DNA of 64,000 nucleotides from Cristatella mucedo (Eukaryota; Bryozoa; Phylactolaemata; Cristatellidae): NCBI GenBank assembly GCA_009760855.2, contig WPIO01000169.1, positions 370,001 to 434,000 of the forward strand, read 5' to 3'. Shown piece by piece: positions 53,766 to 64,000 of this stretch (position 1 is its first letter; each line of letters starts with the position of its first letter). The notes under the pieces were generated by a model. It saw only the letters and a program-made list of their open reading frames with translations, ran no database searches and was not told where the DNA came from. The position numbers and the translations under genes were made by a program.

Positions 53766-55570
53766 TCGGAAAACCCAATCTCTATCTAAAAACTTAGCAT
53801 TTGCTTTAAAGGAAGAATGATTGAACAGTTGGTTGTTGACATGCTCAACAAGCTTATGAGGCAACAAGTTTTACATGGTTAGAGGAGACACGCACAGGGT
53901 CAGCATGAAAATGTGATTTCTGGCAGCATGCTCAAAACCAGCACACATAAAAACGCTGAGGACGAATTATATCTACTCGCTAAACGATGTGAACGATGTA
54001 TATGTTTTTAGCTTCTTTTAAATGTCATCATGAAGTGCCTAGATAGAGATTATTATTCCGTCCTCGTTTCAACTGTAAAAATAATATAATTACCTATACT
54101 TCGCACAAACCTCCAATCCTATGGAGACAGTGCATACAGTTCGTATGGTCTCAAAGCCTGGAACTCAATTCCGACTTGCGAAACGACATATCCTGGTTTG
54201 ACCCCAATGGAAAAGAAACTACAAACATTCCTATTGATCACAGCATATAGTGGGTCCATTTGATTCGTCCTTTATGTGCTTATGCGTGCTGACGCTTTGC
54301 ATGCTGCAGATAACCACACTTAAAAGCTGACCTTGTTCAAGTCGCGTAAACTAACCTATTCTTGTCGTTTATTATGCAACGTACCACTGACTATTTGATC
54401 GTTTTTCCTGTGCAGCTAACGTAAAGCACCTAAAGAGAGGTTGAGTTCTCTGAGGTACCTTTGTAAAGTTTATTATTATTATTACTATTATCATGTGAGG
54501 GACAGCGTTTACGCCAGGTAGAAGTAACTTCTAGGCTTTGGAAGGGTGCGAACTGAAGGTACGGTCTCCAAAGAATTCGAGGTTCGTATAAGTTGTGGGT
54601 AAAAAATTCGATTCAGAAAAAACAGGTGGTACGATGCTTAGCCTGGTGAAGGAATAGATCGCATAGGTAGGCTGGAGCGAGAGAACGAAAGGACCTAAAA
54701 GGGCGCGTCAGAACTTTGAAGTCGCTGCTTGACTGAGAGCCAGTGCAGGTCGGAAAGACGTGGCGGATGAGGCAACTGCGACGCTAACGACAGATCAGTG
54801 TGGCCACTAGTTTCTGCACCAGCTTAAAGTGCCTGATTGCAAAGGCTGATAGACCAGCAAGCAGTGAGTTACAGAAGTAAAGACGGGATATAATAAATTC
54901 ATGTACCAGTGTAGATGTAATATATGTGTTTTAAGAATGCATTTTAGCAATTTTGTGTAGTTGAAAGTAGGCATAGTTGACCTTGGAGCTAATGTGGTCG
55001 TCTAAGGAAAAAGCAATTTGAAACAGTACATCTATGTTTCCCACAGATTAATCATGAAATAAGCTAGCAGAGCCAATTTCGAGTGTTATTTTTTCAATAT
55101 CCGAATCACACTCGGTTTGTGCATAGCTGTTAAGTAGGTGTTATCATCACTCTGTTTAAGAAAGGTTGCTGACATCCGTGAGCGGATATTATCAATACAA
55201 GCAACGAGGGAGTTGACAGAATACGACATGCTAAAGGGCTGTGAGGGACCAAAGCAAAGGTAAAGCCTAGGTTTTGCCCAAAACCCCATAGGCAAGAGGG
55301 AGAGTATGCACTGAGAAAGGAACCTAACCAGGCACAGAGCCTTGAGGTGCCCCATACGTCAGTGGTTCCTCGGATTATCTTTGTCTGTTCACCTCAATAC
55401 TGAGATATGATCTGAAGCTTCGCAGGGCAGTGCTAATGATGCTCTGGCGAGATGAGAGGCACTGGAGAACGACTCGGGATCGATAGTAACAAAAGCTGCC
55501 GAAAGATAGAGCAAAACCAGCAATAAGACCCTACTGACATCTGCATTCCCAAGAAAGTCGTTATGCACTA
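53766..55570 (-). repeat. LINE-alpha copy, antisense, split by a nested copy
   Basis: 3' part at 53766-54025 and the continuation at 54495-55570 (3'-most coding through RT) are in one antisense order. Motif C is destroyed. The gap is filled by the sense copy below. Confidence 0.75.
54026..54494 (+). repeat. LINE-alpha 3' end nested in another LINE-alpha, sense
   Basis: Includes a short tail piece (gaagtgcctagatagagatt), then ttacctatacttcgcacaaa to the 3' end and (att)n at 54472-54490. atcatg at both edges may be the target duplication. Confidence 0.65.
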
Positions 55571-55880
55571 GAAGCGTTGCTTGCTCTCTTACTTCTTATA
55601 CTTACTCTCTATGTCAAGTAAAACCAAATTTTATAAACAAAAGGGAATTACTTAAAAGTATTGCATTTCCTTACGTTCATTTGGAATGTGCTTGATCTGT
55701 GCATATATTAATTAGCACTTTATTAGTTTGTAAAAACCGTACGTATTAAGGGTGAAAGGGTTTAGTACACACTTGTATTTGTTTGCACTGAGAAAAAGGC
55801 AAGTGTGGACTCGAGTTTAGAGTCAAAGCGAACATGGAATGCTAACTCAACACTTTCTTGAGGTACCCGAAGAGAAAATA
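55571..55880. other. intergenic, no gene recognised
   Basis: Nothing supported. Confidence 0.45.
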
Positions 55881-56670
55881 ATAACAATAATAATCACACG
55901 CTTCTTAAAGCACCATCAGAGAACTAAATCTCTTTCGAGGCGCTATAGATTTGCTGCAAAGGGAGCATGAGTGAATGGTTAGCTGTAGCCTGCTTAGTAA
56001 ACAACAAAAATTACATGATTAGGGGTAACACGCATAGGATCACCATCCAAGTATGGTTACTTGAAGCGTGCACAGTGTCAGGAGGCATTATACGATAAAG
56101 GACGAAGCACAGGGACTCACTATATGATGTCCTGAATAGGTGCGTTTCTAATTTCTTTTAAATGTGGTCAAGTCAGGGGATGTCGTGAAGGAAGTCGCGA
56201 GTGAGTTCCAAGCTTTGGGAGCATGCGAACTAAAATCATAATATCCAGAGGGTTTGAGGTTTGTAAGAGGTATAGGTAAACAGCTACATTTAAAAAAAGC
56301 GGGTGATGCGTTGCTTAGAATGGTGGGGCATTAGATCTAGTAAGGAGTCTGGAGCGAAATAATGAAGAGACCTGGAAGTGAGTGACAAAACCTTGAATTC
56401 GATCCGTTGCTTGAATTACGTTGACAGTGAAGATCGGCCAGAAGTGGTGTGATGTAGCAACAGCGACGCTTACGACAGACAAGCCGGGCTGCAGATTTGA
56501 ACAGGCTGTAAGTGCCTGATTGCACAGGTCGATAGACCAGCAAGCAGTGAGTTATACAAATCAAGAAGGGATATTACAAATGCATGGACTAGCTTAGATG
56601 TGGTATCCATATCTAAACAAGCCCGAATTCTAGTATTGTTATGTAGCTGAAAGTAGGCAGACCTGACGCT
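55881..56670 (-). repeat. LINE-alpha copy, antisense
   Basis: aataacaataataat start, accatcagagaactaaatctc 3' end, then C-terminal blocks in several frames up to the TSKL-like region. Decayed. Confidence 0.8.
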
Positions 56671-57849
56671 GTCACCTGATTACAGATTAGTCGTGAGATA
56701 TATTTTAGACATTCCTTACTTTTGCTTTAGAAGTTGACTTCTTCTGCGATCAGGTTAGGCATGATTTCAGGACGATTGAATTCAAAAGCTGCAACAGGGG
56801 TCACTGCCGTTATCACTGCCAAACAATGCAGAGTATACGCATATATTCGGAACAACTCGGTAGAAATTATGGTATCCGTCAATTTTCAGGATTTCGGTTG
56901 AGCATGGCATTGATATTCACCAAAGTTCAGCCAGGAAGTTTTCTGAATCCTGAAATTTTGCTCAACAAGAAGGTTATTTGGATGAAAAATAGGTAATATG
57001 TCTAAGTATGTCACTAGAACACGTCGATCAAGAAAGCACTCTTCTCTATTAAATGTTGAACAGTAAAGCTACTATCCATAGGATTAGCGTCAGACGACAT
57101 CCGAGAATGATCAGCAATTACAAATCGATGCAAGCCATAAATTATGAATGCTGAGTGAAGCAGGTTCAACTTCCTGATAGAACCATGCCAAAAATACAGC
57201 ACTTGAAAACGGTGCTAGTCCTAGCTGATAAGTGAGGAATTTCAGGGATTTATAAGCTCGTTATCCCGAAAAAGACTGGTAGGATCAGTATCCACTAGTG
57301 AATACTTGCCGCCCTAAGCCAAAAATTGCATCAACAAAGATCGCTCACTTTGAGAAAATAAGTTCATATCTCAAGATTGGAGACGTCTGTTTGACAGCAA
57401 CGGAATTTCGTAGCCTAAAAAAGCTATATTGTCCCAAAAGTGACGTTGGATACCAAAAGAGAAATTAGAAACCCTACCAGACGTCGAGATTGTATGAACC
57501 ATGTCAGCCTCACAGCCTATAGGTCACCTGAACTGGATATCGTACTGCACCAGCTTGGTTGCAGTGTACCATCGGCACGAAGTGCATCCCAGTTAATGTT
57601 CTTAGGGCCAAAACAGACAGTCTTGTAAATGAACAAAATGCACTCATTAACTAGCAGGTCTTCAAAATAAGCGAAAAATATCACAGACCGTATGTGATTT
57701 AAGCGAAGTTTGACTATTAGGTGCTCCAATGTTTAGAATACACCAGATTATGCTATTGTAGGTTGATATTATGAGTCTTAACGCTCAGGAAGTTAGTTAC
57801 TAATAAAATAACGGATCCTGATTAACTTTGACGATAGAAGATTTTATCC
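56671..57849. other. intergenic, no certain gene
   Basis: On the - strand a stretch at about 57538-57604 (NINWDALRADGTLQPSWCST) ends in a good phase-1 donor TTCAG|GTGACC but has only a weak AAG acceptor. It could be an isolated exon. Nothing else supported. Confidence 0.35.
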
Positions 57850-58150
57850 TGCGGTTCTTAACTGTGGAACTTACTTCTATTTTGTTAAGCCACGATATAT
57901 CGTATGCTGCAACTGACTGTGGCAAATTCTATCCAGCAGTACTGTGCTACTAATTCCGTGCTACTCAATACCTCGAAAGCCGTCCTGATTCAACTATGCT
58001 TCTCATTTTCTCTTGGTTCAGAGAGGTAAAGTGTTTTGGCTACCTAATGGGTACGTGAAGGCTTTAGAGGGCTAAAAGAAGTTTGTCTGAGTAAGATTCG
58101 CTTAGCATTTTTGGCATTGTGAACTTACAGACAGGATAGCTTACAATACA
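57850..58150 (+). repeat. old LINE-beta 3' end, sense
   Basis: Diverged match to the GPRLWNSLPQF...CYFYATHYLNCSPDSAML region and the gtgaacttacagacaggata end. Oldest LINE-beta copy in the window by eye. Confidence 0.65.
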
Positions 58151-58199
58151 ACATTATGCCAGCAAGTAGTTGGTAAGCGTAGCCTATAAAAAAGAGATA

Positions 58200-58620
58200 A
58201 ACTGACAGTAATAATGCGTTTGATATAGGGCCTTCAGAGGACTCAATCTCTTACGAGGGCGCTTTACATTTGCTGCAAAGGAAGCACAGTTGAATGGTTA
58301 GTTGCATCATGGTCAATAAATAATAAGGAATACATGATTAGAGATTACATGCACAGGGTTGGCATGCAGGCTTGGTTAGTGGCAGCTTACTCTGTGTCAG
58401 CACGCATAAGCCCATAAAAGGACAAACCATAAGGACCCCATAAATGCTGCTATAAAAAGACGCGTTGTTAGATTTATTTAAATCAGAAAAAGTCAGGAGA
58501 TGTCACGCAAGTACAGTTTTATTCTTTGGGAGCATACGAACTAAAAGCACTTATTTGAGATATGTGCTAGGTATAGATAAAAAGCTAGATTCCGGAATGC
58601 ATGTGGCACGAATAGTAGAA
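58200..58620 (-). repeat. LINE-alpha 3' end, antisense
   Basis: agtaataatgcgtttgatat, ggccttcagaggactcaatctc, then the C-terminal coding block, with many small deletions. Confidence 0.75.
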
Positions 58621-60620
58621 ATACGAAGAGCTGCCTAAAATTAAGTCAAAGTGAATGCCGAATTCGTTTCTGGTGATGAAATATGCCAGCTGCAGAATGC
58701 TATGATGCGATAGCGATTTAAAATCAAACCAACTTAAAATATTTAAGGGATTGAATACATAAGTACTTGAGCTAACTGTGCCCATTTTACACAGTCACTA
58801 TCTCATTGGCTGATGGCTTGCTTAGAACTGGGCTAGTTAAACCTAGGGATGTAAAAAACAGTTTTGGAACGTAGTCCTCGTCAACTGGGTCAAATCGAAG
58901 CTGTGAGATCTTAAAAGTACAATCACATGGGCGTTATACTAGTCAGCTCTTTGCATAAGTTTATTGAAAATGCCTCGTTTTCATGAGATAGTTATCTCAA
59001 AACTATGACTGCAACTAGCTAGAGAGATTAACGAACTAAGAGTATATCTTAGCACACCACCAACTATTCCATTGAATTGGATAATATAAGGATGGGTTCA
59101 CCAATTTTCTGTTAGCAATGATTATGCAGCCAGAGACATTAAGCAGCTACATATCTAGCTCAATGCAAACCAAAAATTAAATCGAGTGATTCAGGGTTAG
59201 AACCACCTACTTGGATGAAGAAGTGAGAGCACATTACCTCTAAGTTACGATTCAGGAATGAATAGGCACGTCACTGGCCGATTTGTCCATAGGTTATTAA
59301 ATTCTCAAGATTTAAGTAGAGATTCTAACGTGCTGCCATTATTAACGTGTTGCCAGATTAGAGCAATTTTGTGAAGAAGACAGAGATTTATTAAGTAAGA
59401 AACCACATATTTATAATTTCCTTTCAGGCGTGCTGTGACAGGTTTGTAGACCAAATGCTGAGAAATGTCTTCATAGGATTTACAAAACTGATCATCGACT
59501 TGGCCTAGTAGAAGTGGTTATAGACGAGTTATATGCAAACATGTATGAAGAAGGTGAGAGAATAAGAGTAGGGGCTTGAGAGTATCGTGATTAAAAGTGT
59601 CACAAACGTCTGCTAAATGTATTATTTTCACGGCAATGACATTGGTCTAAGCATATCTATTTACGATACCATTGATCACACCGAGAATAGCAGTCTCTGA
59701 ATAATTAATTAATATGAAAATCAGCTGATTAAAAAGACTTATTGGTACAGCTGCAGAAGAGCCATAAACGGATTTTACCACGGCTTGAAGCTGGCAACAT
59801 AATATCGCTCACTGTAGGATTCAAACTCACGACCTTGGTCGTGAAGTGGAAGCCACTCAACTCCTGGGCTAAAATCAAGCTGTTTGATAGGGCGAAACGT
59901 TTTCTAACGAAGCAACTGTCACATACTTCGAAAATTGTTTGCGCAAAAATTCATCTCGAAAGTGCTTTTATGAAATCGAGATGGGAGACTGGCGAATATT
60001 TTGTTACGTTTTCTTGCTCGACCCATACTTAAGCAGCATGGATAAAAAATGGCCAATTTTGAAATCATAAGGCGATCCATTTCTCTAAAAAGAGCATTAA
60101 AAGTCGCTTTATTTAAAATGGATAACCAGATTTGTCTTGTATGGCCATAATTATTGCTTTACAAAATTTAAAGCGGAAACGAGTGCTGAAATGTGTTCTT
60201 AATCAAAATATGAAAGTTTTTGAATTTACTATGAAAGGGTGAGTGACTCTATCAGCAAGGTTAATGTGCTCAGAGCTTTTCTACATAGAGGTCAAAACCA
60301 CATCCTTATCAATCCAATACAATATTTTTCGCCAGGTCCACTACTATTCTCCAGAGAGTTTCACTAACCCGGCAGCTTGACCTCGTCGCTTGCAGCTTGA
60401 CCTTGTCGCTGGCCAGGGCCAGAATTTTCAAAGTTATGTAAACGACACATGACCAGTTTCCATTCAGCAGTTACTGCACTATAGCCTAAAAACGCAGTTT
60501 TTAGTTTCAGTTACCAATTTTTACCTTGCCTTAACGATTGTCAGCTGTTAGTATGACAGCGTTCCAAAGGATAGCCGGCCTATGGATAGTTGAGAAAGTG
60601 CTTGGGAATTCAATTTATTA
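58621..60620. other. intergenic, no gene recognised
   Basis: Two kilobases without a supported exon or clear repeat. At 59820-59870 a sequence resembling the complement of a tRNA-like SINE head (ggattcaaactcacgacctt) may be a very old SINE. Confidence 0.45.
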
Positions 60621-60621
60621 A

Positions 60622-60705
60622 TAATAATAATAATAGCACATTTGTTTAGCACCCTCTGAGAACTCAATCACTTTCTAGGCACTTCACATATACTGTAAAG
60701 GATTC
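60622..60705 (-). repeat. LINE-alpha 3' tail, antisense
   Basis: (aat)n then gcaccctctgagaactcaatc, about 80 bp. It abuts a sense copy at 60706, giving a third tail-outward inverted pair. Confidence 0.7.
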
Positions 60706-61655
60706 TAAACTTACTAGTTATGGGCAAACCCAGTGTGATTCAGATATTCGGAAGGCTGACTGTCAAAATTGACTCTGCCAGCATATTTCCCGTCGAATCA
60801 GCTTGAAATCTGGGTGTCAAATTCCAAAGCGACCTCTCGTTAGACGACCACATCAGCTCCACAGTCAAATCTGCCTATTTTCCGCTCACTAACATTGCTA
60901 AAATCCGGGCTCGTTTAGATAAGGATACCACGTCAAAGTTGGTCAATGCATTCGTCGCATCCTGTCTCGACTTCTGCAACTCACTGTTTAGTGGCCTACT
61001 AGCATGTCCGATCAGGCGATTGCAGCTGGTGCAAAACTCTGCAGCTAGGCTTGTCTGTCGTGAGCGTCGCAGTTGCCACAATACTCCACATATCGCCGAC
61101 CTGCACTGTTTACCAGTCAAGCAACGGATTGACTTCAAGGTTTTGTCGCTCACTTTTAGGTCCCGTCATTCTATGGCTCCAGCCTATCTTACCGACATGC
61201 TTCCCCATCAGGCCAAGCATCCTACCACCCGCTTTTTGGAATCCAACCGTCTAGAAATACCTCGTACAAACCTGAAATCCTTTGGAGACCGTGCACTCAG
61301 TTTGTATGCTCCCAAAGCGTGGAACTCCCTCCCGACGTGCAACACATCATCCCCTGACATGACCACGTTTAAAAGGAACTTAAAAACACAACTATATAGG
61401 ACAGCATTTAGTGGGTCCCTGTGAATCGTCCTTGATGTACTTATGCATGCTGACACTGTGCTTACTGCCACTAACCACATTTGCATGCTGACCCTGTGCA
61501 TGTCAACCCTAACCATATTATTCATTTTGATTGTTTTTCAAACATGATTTTAATTACCATTCAATTGCATTTCCCTTTGCAGCAAATGTAAAGCTCCTTG
61601 AAAGAGATTAATTTCTATGAGGGCGCTTTATCAAGTGCATTATTATTATTATTAT
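60706..61655 (+). repeat. LINE-alpha copy, sense
   Basis: Begins after motif C (LTSYGQTQ-like, lacking the start) and includes a clean C-terminal frame: CLDFCNSLFSGLLACPIRRL, AARLVCRERRSCHNTPHIAD, NLKSFGDRALSLYAPKAWNS, ending SGSL-stop. 3' end and (att)n at 61639-61656. Confidence 0.9.
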
Positions 61656-64000
61656 TCACGGTCGTACGGTGAGTGGTAGGACCCCTTCGCCAGACACACA
61701 CACTCAGGGAACTTCTCAAAAGAGGATGCATCTACAGTGCCTCCATACTCCTGCCTGCCTGCTGCCTGCTGCCTGTAAAGAAACTGGGCCTCTTCCATGC
61801 GAGGTTAACTGCCCATGCCAGTCCGAAGACAAACCTTTAAGCAAGGTTTAACGCTCTCAGAGCATCAATTCTTGCCAATCGGTACAGCTCATCGGGCTTG
61901 ATCGTGCTGCCTATTGTACAGCACGGCTCATGAACTAGCGACCGTCGAACCTGCGACCAAGACTCGAAGACGGCATCTCGCTGCTCGCAGCGACTAAAGG
62001 CACCGACCGCGGCTACCTCACAATAAGGTAAGCAGCATGACGACAGATATGAGGCAGCCGAACAGCCAGTACCAGCAGCCAGTAGCAGCAGCAGCAGCTG
62101 CAGCCACCAGCACGGCCATCAGTCCCATCAACTATGCGAGACACTGAGAAGCAGCGAGATGAGGAAACGTCAACTCGGGTAGCCGCAAGGGGAACGACGG
62201 CAAGGTAGCTAGGATTAGGTATTGGTAGTATGAATAGGTGCAGTTAGGATCTGGCCACTCGGATACATTGTCCTGGCTGAAAGTTCTATCAAAATGCATG
62301 CCGGCATTGCTGACAGGGGGCATCGAGTCCGCACGAGCTCACGAAGCGGCTTCTACTGAATAAGATCTGCATGCGTTGAGATAAGCAGAGTTAGGTTATA
62401 TAAGATGATGATAGCAAGGAGTTGTAGAAGTGATGTTTTTCAATTGTGTGACTCCTGATTTAAGTAGGGTTACGCACAGAAGCCATAGGAGAAAATGAGT
62501 CGGTCAGTATGTAAAATGCTTAAGGGGGCAGGCAATTTATCAAAATAAATGCTGAAATCACTCATAACGTGGAATTAATTATTTCTCCATTACTGGATCA
62601 AAATGAAATAAGAGGCAGCATGGTTTTAGAGGAAGTGAAACAGGAGAGATAGAAATGAGTGCTTCGATGGTACTGCAAAAAGCTTAAAATTGAAAGATGA
62701 GCATTCAATAATGGTGATTCTTCTCCGATTTAGAATGATCGTGAGGTATGAAACAAAGACCAGCTGGTTTAGTTCAGAATTCTAACGACAAGCATTACGA
62801 CGTGCCGTTGGGGCTATAGCATGCCTGATAAACACCAAGTGAGAGTGATGAACTGCAGTGCCTTAGGGAAGTAACACAGGGCTGCACGAAAAAATAGAGG
62901 GAATAACAAGGTTGAGGCGGTTCCTGCTTAATTAGATAGGGCTAGGCTGCAGTGGTGACTGACGGTCGGCTATCTCTGGTTGATTATCAATTTACTTACC
63001 GAAGCAACAGCAAATACATATTGCAATGCATTTTCCCGAAGATTGCATCGCAATAGTAGAAAAGCACGATCGTACCAAACAGGCAGACTATTAACATCGG
63101 AGAACCCAGAAGCCGAGGGTGGCCTGGTGAGGTAGGCTGTGGAGCTTTGGAACTCAGTTGGAAACAGTAAGCTTTAACATGTCAATAACCATGCAATTTC
63201 TTATGCTCCACGTTCATAGCATGAGCAGATATGCTTTAAACAGGTCATATATATTCTGATAGCTGACGAGAAATCAGATAATTATATCGAGAAATGTGGG
63301 AAGTGCTGCGAGAACGTTATCAGCAGGCTGGACAGTTAGTTTCTAGAGCACTGTTCTTCATAGAAACTCCACAATCGGAGGTTAGGCTCTACAGGATCAG
63401 ACGAAAAGTTTTTGACTCTCACGAAAGTTACAAGGCACTAAGCGTCCTAAGGAGAATATGTTAATTATTTTGTTTAGCTTAATCTTTGATAACCTGGAAC
63501 ATCCCCTGCATACACTTTCTTTATGCTGGTAGTGATGGAGTTAAGTGACTATAGAGCTATTCGCATATTTATACCAGCATACTAGCTGGAAATGAATCAC
63601 TTAGAGATCGTGGTTTCGCAGAATAATCAATACAAGCTTTCTAGACTGACTGCTGGTAAACAACCAGGCAATTATTTCTAGACATGTGGGAAGAGCTTCT
63701 TAGAGTGTTTCTATCGCGAGGAACATGCTCCAAAGATGTATCGGGGCAGCATTCTTAAAAGAAAGACCACACTCTTAGCTCAGATTCTCAGGAATCCGTC
63801 AGAAGTGTTCCGACTCTAACAAAATGATCAAGTCTGGCAATTTCCTATACAAAGTGTATCGGGAATTACGTTCAACTTCATCACTAGTAGTCAGGCTTAT
63901 TCCTTGCTAGCTAGTACCTAATGATTTTGACAGAGAAGAATGACTTTGCAAGCTAGCAGCATTTTGTGCTGCATGTTAACGCCAGCCTGAGAAAAGATCC
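61656..64000. other. right end of window, no certain gene
   Basis: 61660-62340 is GC-richer, with a cag/gca run near 62083-62103. The rest (62341-64000) is AT-rich, with no exon or repeat recognised. Confidence 0.4.
62037..62147 (+). CDS. short Gln/Ala-rich frame, speculative
   Basis: ATG frame of 36 codons: MTTDMRQPNSQYQQPV, an Ala run coded by a GCA/CAG repeat, then TSTAISPINYARH and TGA. Low-complexity Q/A sequence with a following NYARH could be the start of a regulatory protein's first exon, but no donor or second exon was found. It may equally be an expanded cag microsatellite. Confidence 0.15.
   Translation: MTTDMRQPNSQYQQPVAAAAAAATSTAISPINYARH

Noticed and set aside
61669-61851. Small Cys/Pro-rich secreted peptide
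   Set aside because: No signal peptide; composition follows local tgcctgctgcctg repeats.

Overview
This window is animal nuclear DNA, not bacterial. It has canonical GT-AG exon boundaries, tRNA-derived SINEs, many decayed copies of two L2/CR1-like LINE families, trinucleotide LINE tails and an hAT-type miniature transposon. CpG dinucleotides are not obviously depleted, which suggests an invertebrate. The phylum cannot be named from the sequence alone. Most long open frames are pieces of dead LINE reverse transcriptase.

LINE-alpha ends in a (TTA)n tail and LINE-beta in a (CATTA)n tail. Together they make up a large part of the window. No copy is intact: all are 5'-truncated, frameshifted, or have lost catalytic residues. 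A tRNA-derived SINE carries a LINE-alpha-like 3' end, so it was probably mobilised by that LINE. A 187-bp SPIN/Charlie-like hAT miniature element sits inside a LINE-alpha copy at 39987-40173 with an 8-bp target duplication.

Between the repeats, the + strand carries scattered exons of immunoglobulin-superfamily type. Most are symmetric phase 1-1, as in Ig-domain shuffling. The best are 2122-2331, 12873-13193 (followed by a short linker exon at 13278-13361) and 19111-19446. A LINE-broken Ig exon with a stop lies at 24690-24903, with a possible linker exon at 25639-25725. More decayed Ig-like sequence lies at 32013-32408. A transmembrane plus cytoplasmic-tail exon follows at 36625-37147. This suggests one or more cell-surface Ig receptors with very large, repeat-filled introns, or a decayed cluster of such genes.

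The most striking system is on the - strand at 43341-45698 and 47922-50287. Two tandem paralogues each encode a small secreted precursor in three exons: signal peptide, acidic propeptide, then a dibasic site and a short mature peptide. Copy 1 predicts a 25-residue Cys-free amphipathic cationic helix of the linear antimicrobial/cytolytic type. Copy 2 has an identical processing site, but its mature part is diverged, length-shifted and anionic, and intron 2 starts with a GC donor. Both copies sit in a duplicated unit of about 2.9 kb (42776-45720 and 47380-50310, offset about 4.6 kb). The unit includes a LINE-alpha inside intron 1 and a small + strand candidate exon with a predicted membrane helix in one frame. 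One stretch of the duplicated LINE is nearly identical between copies, which suggests gene conversion.

The ends of the window (58621-60620 and 61656-64000) and several kilobases between 13.4 and 19 kb, 30.6 and 32 kb and 50.3 and 51.9 kb show no gene that can be supported.
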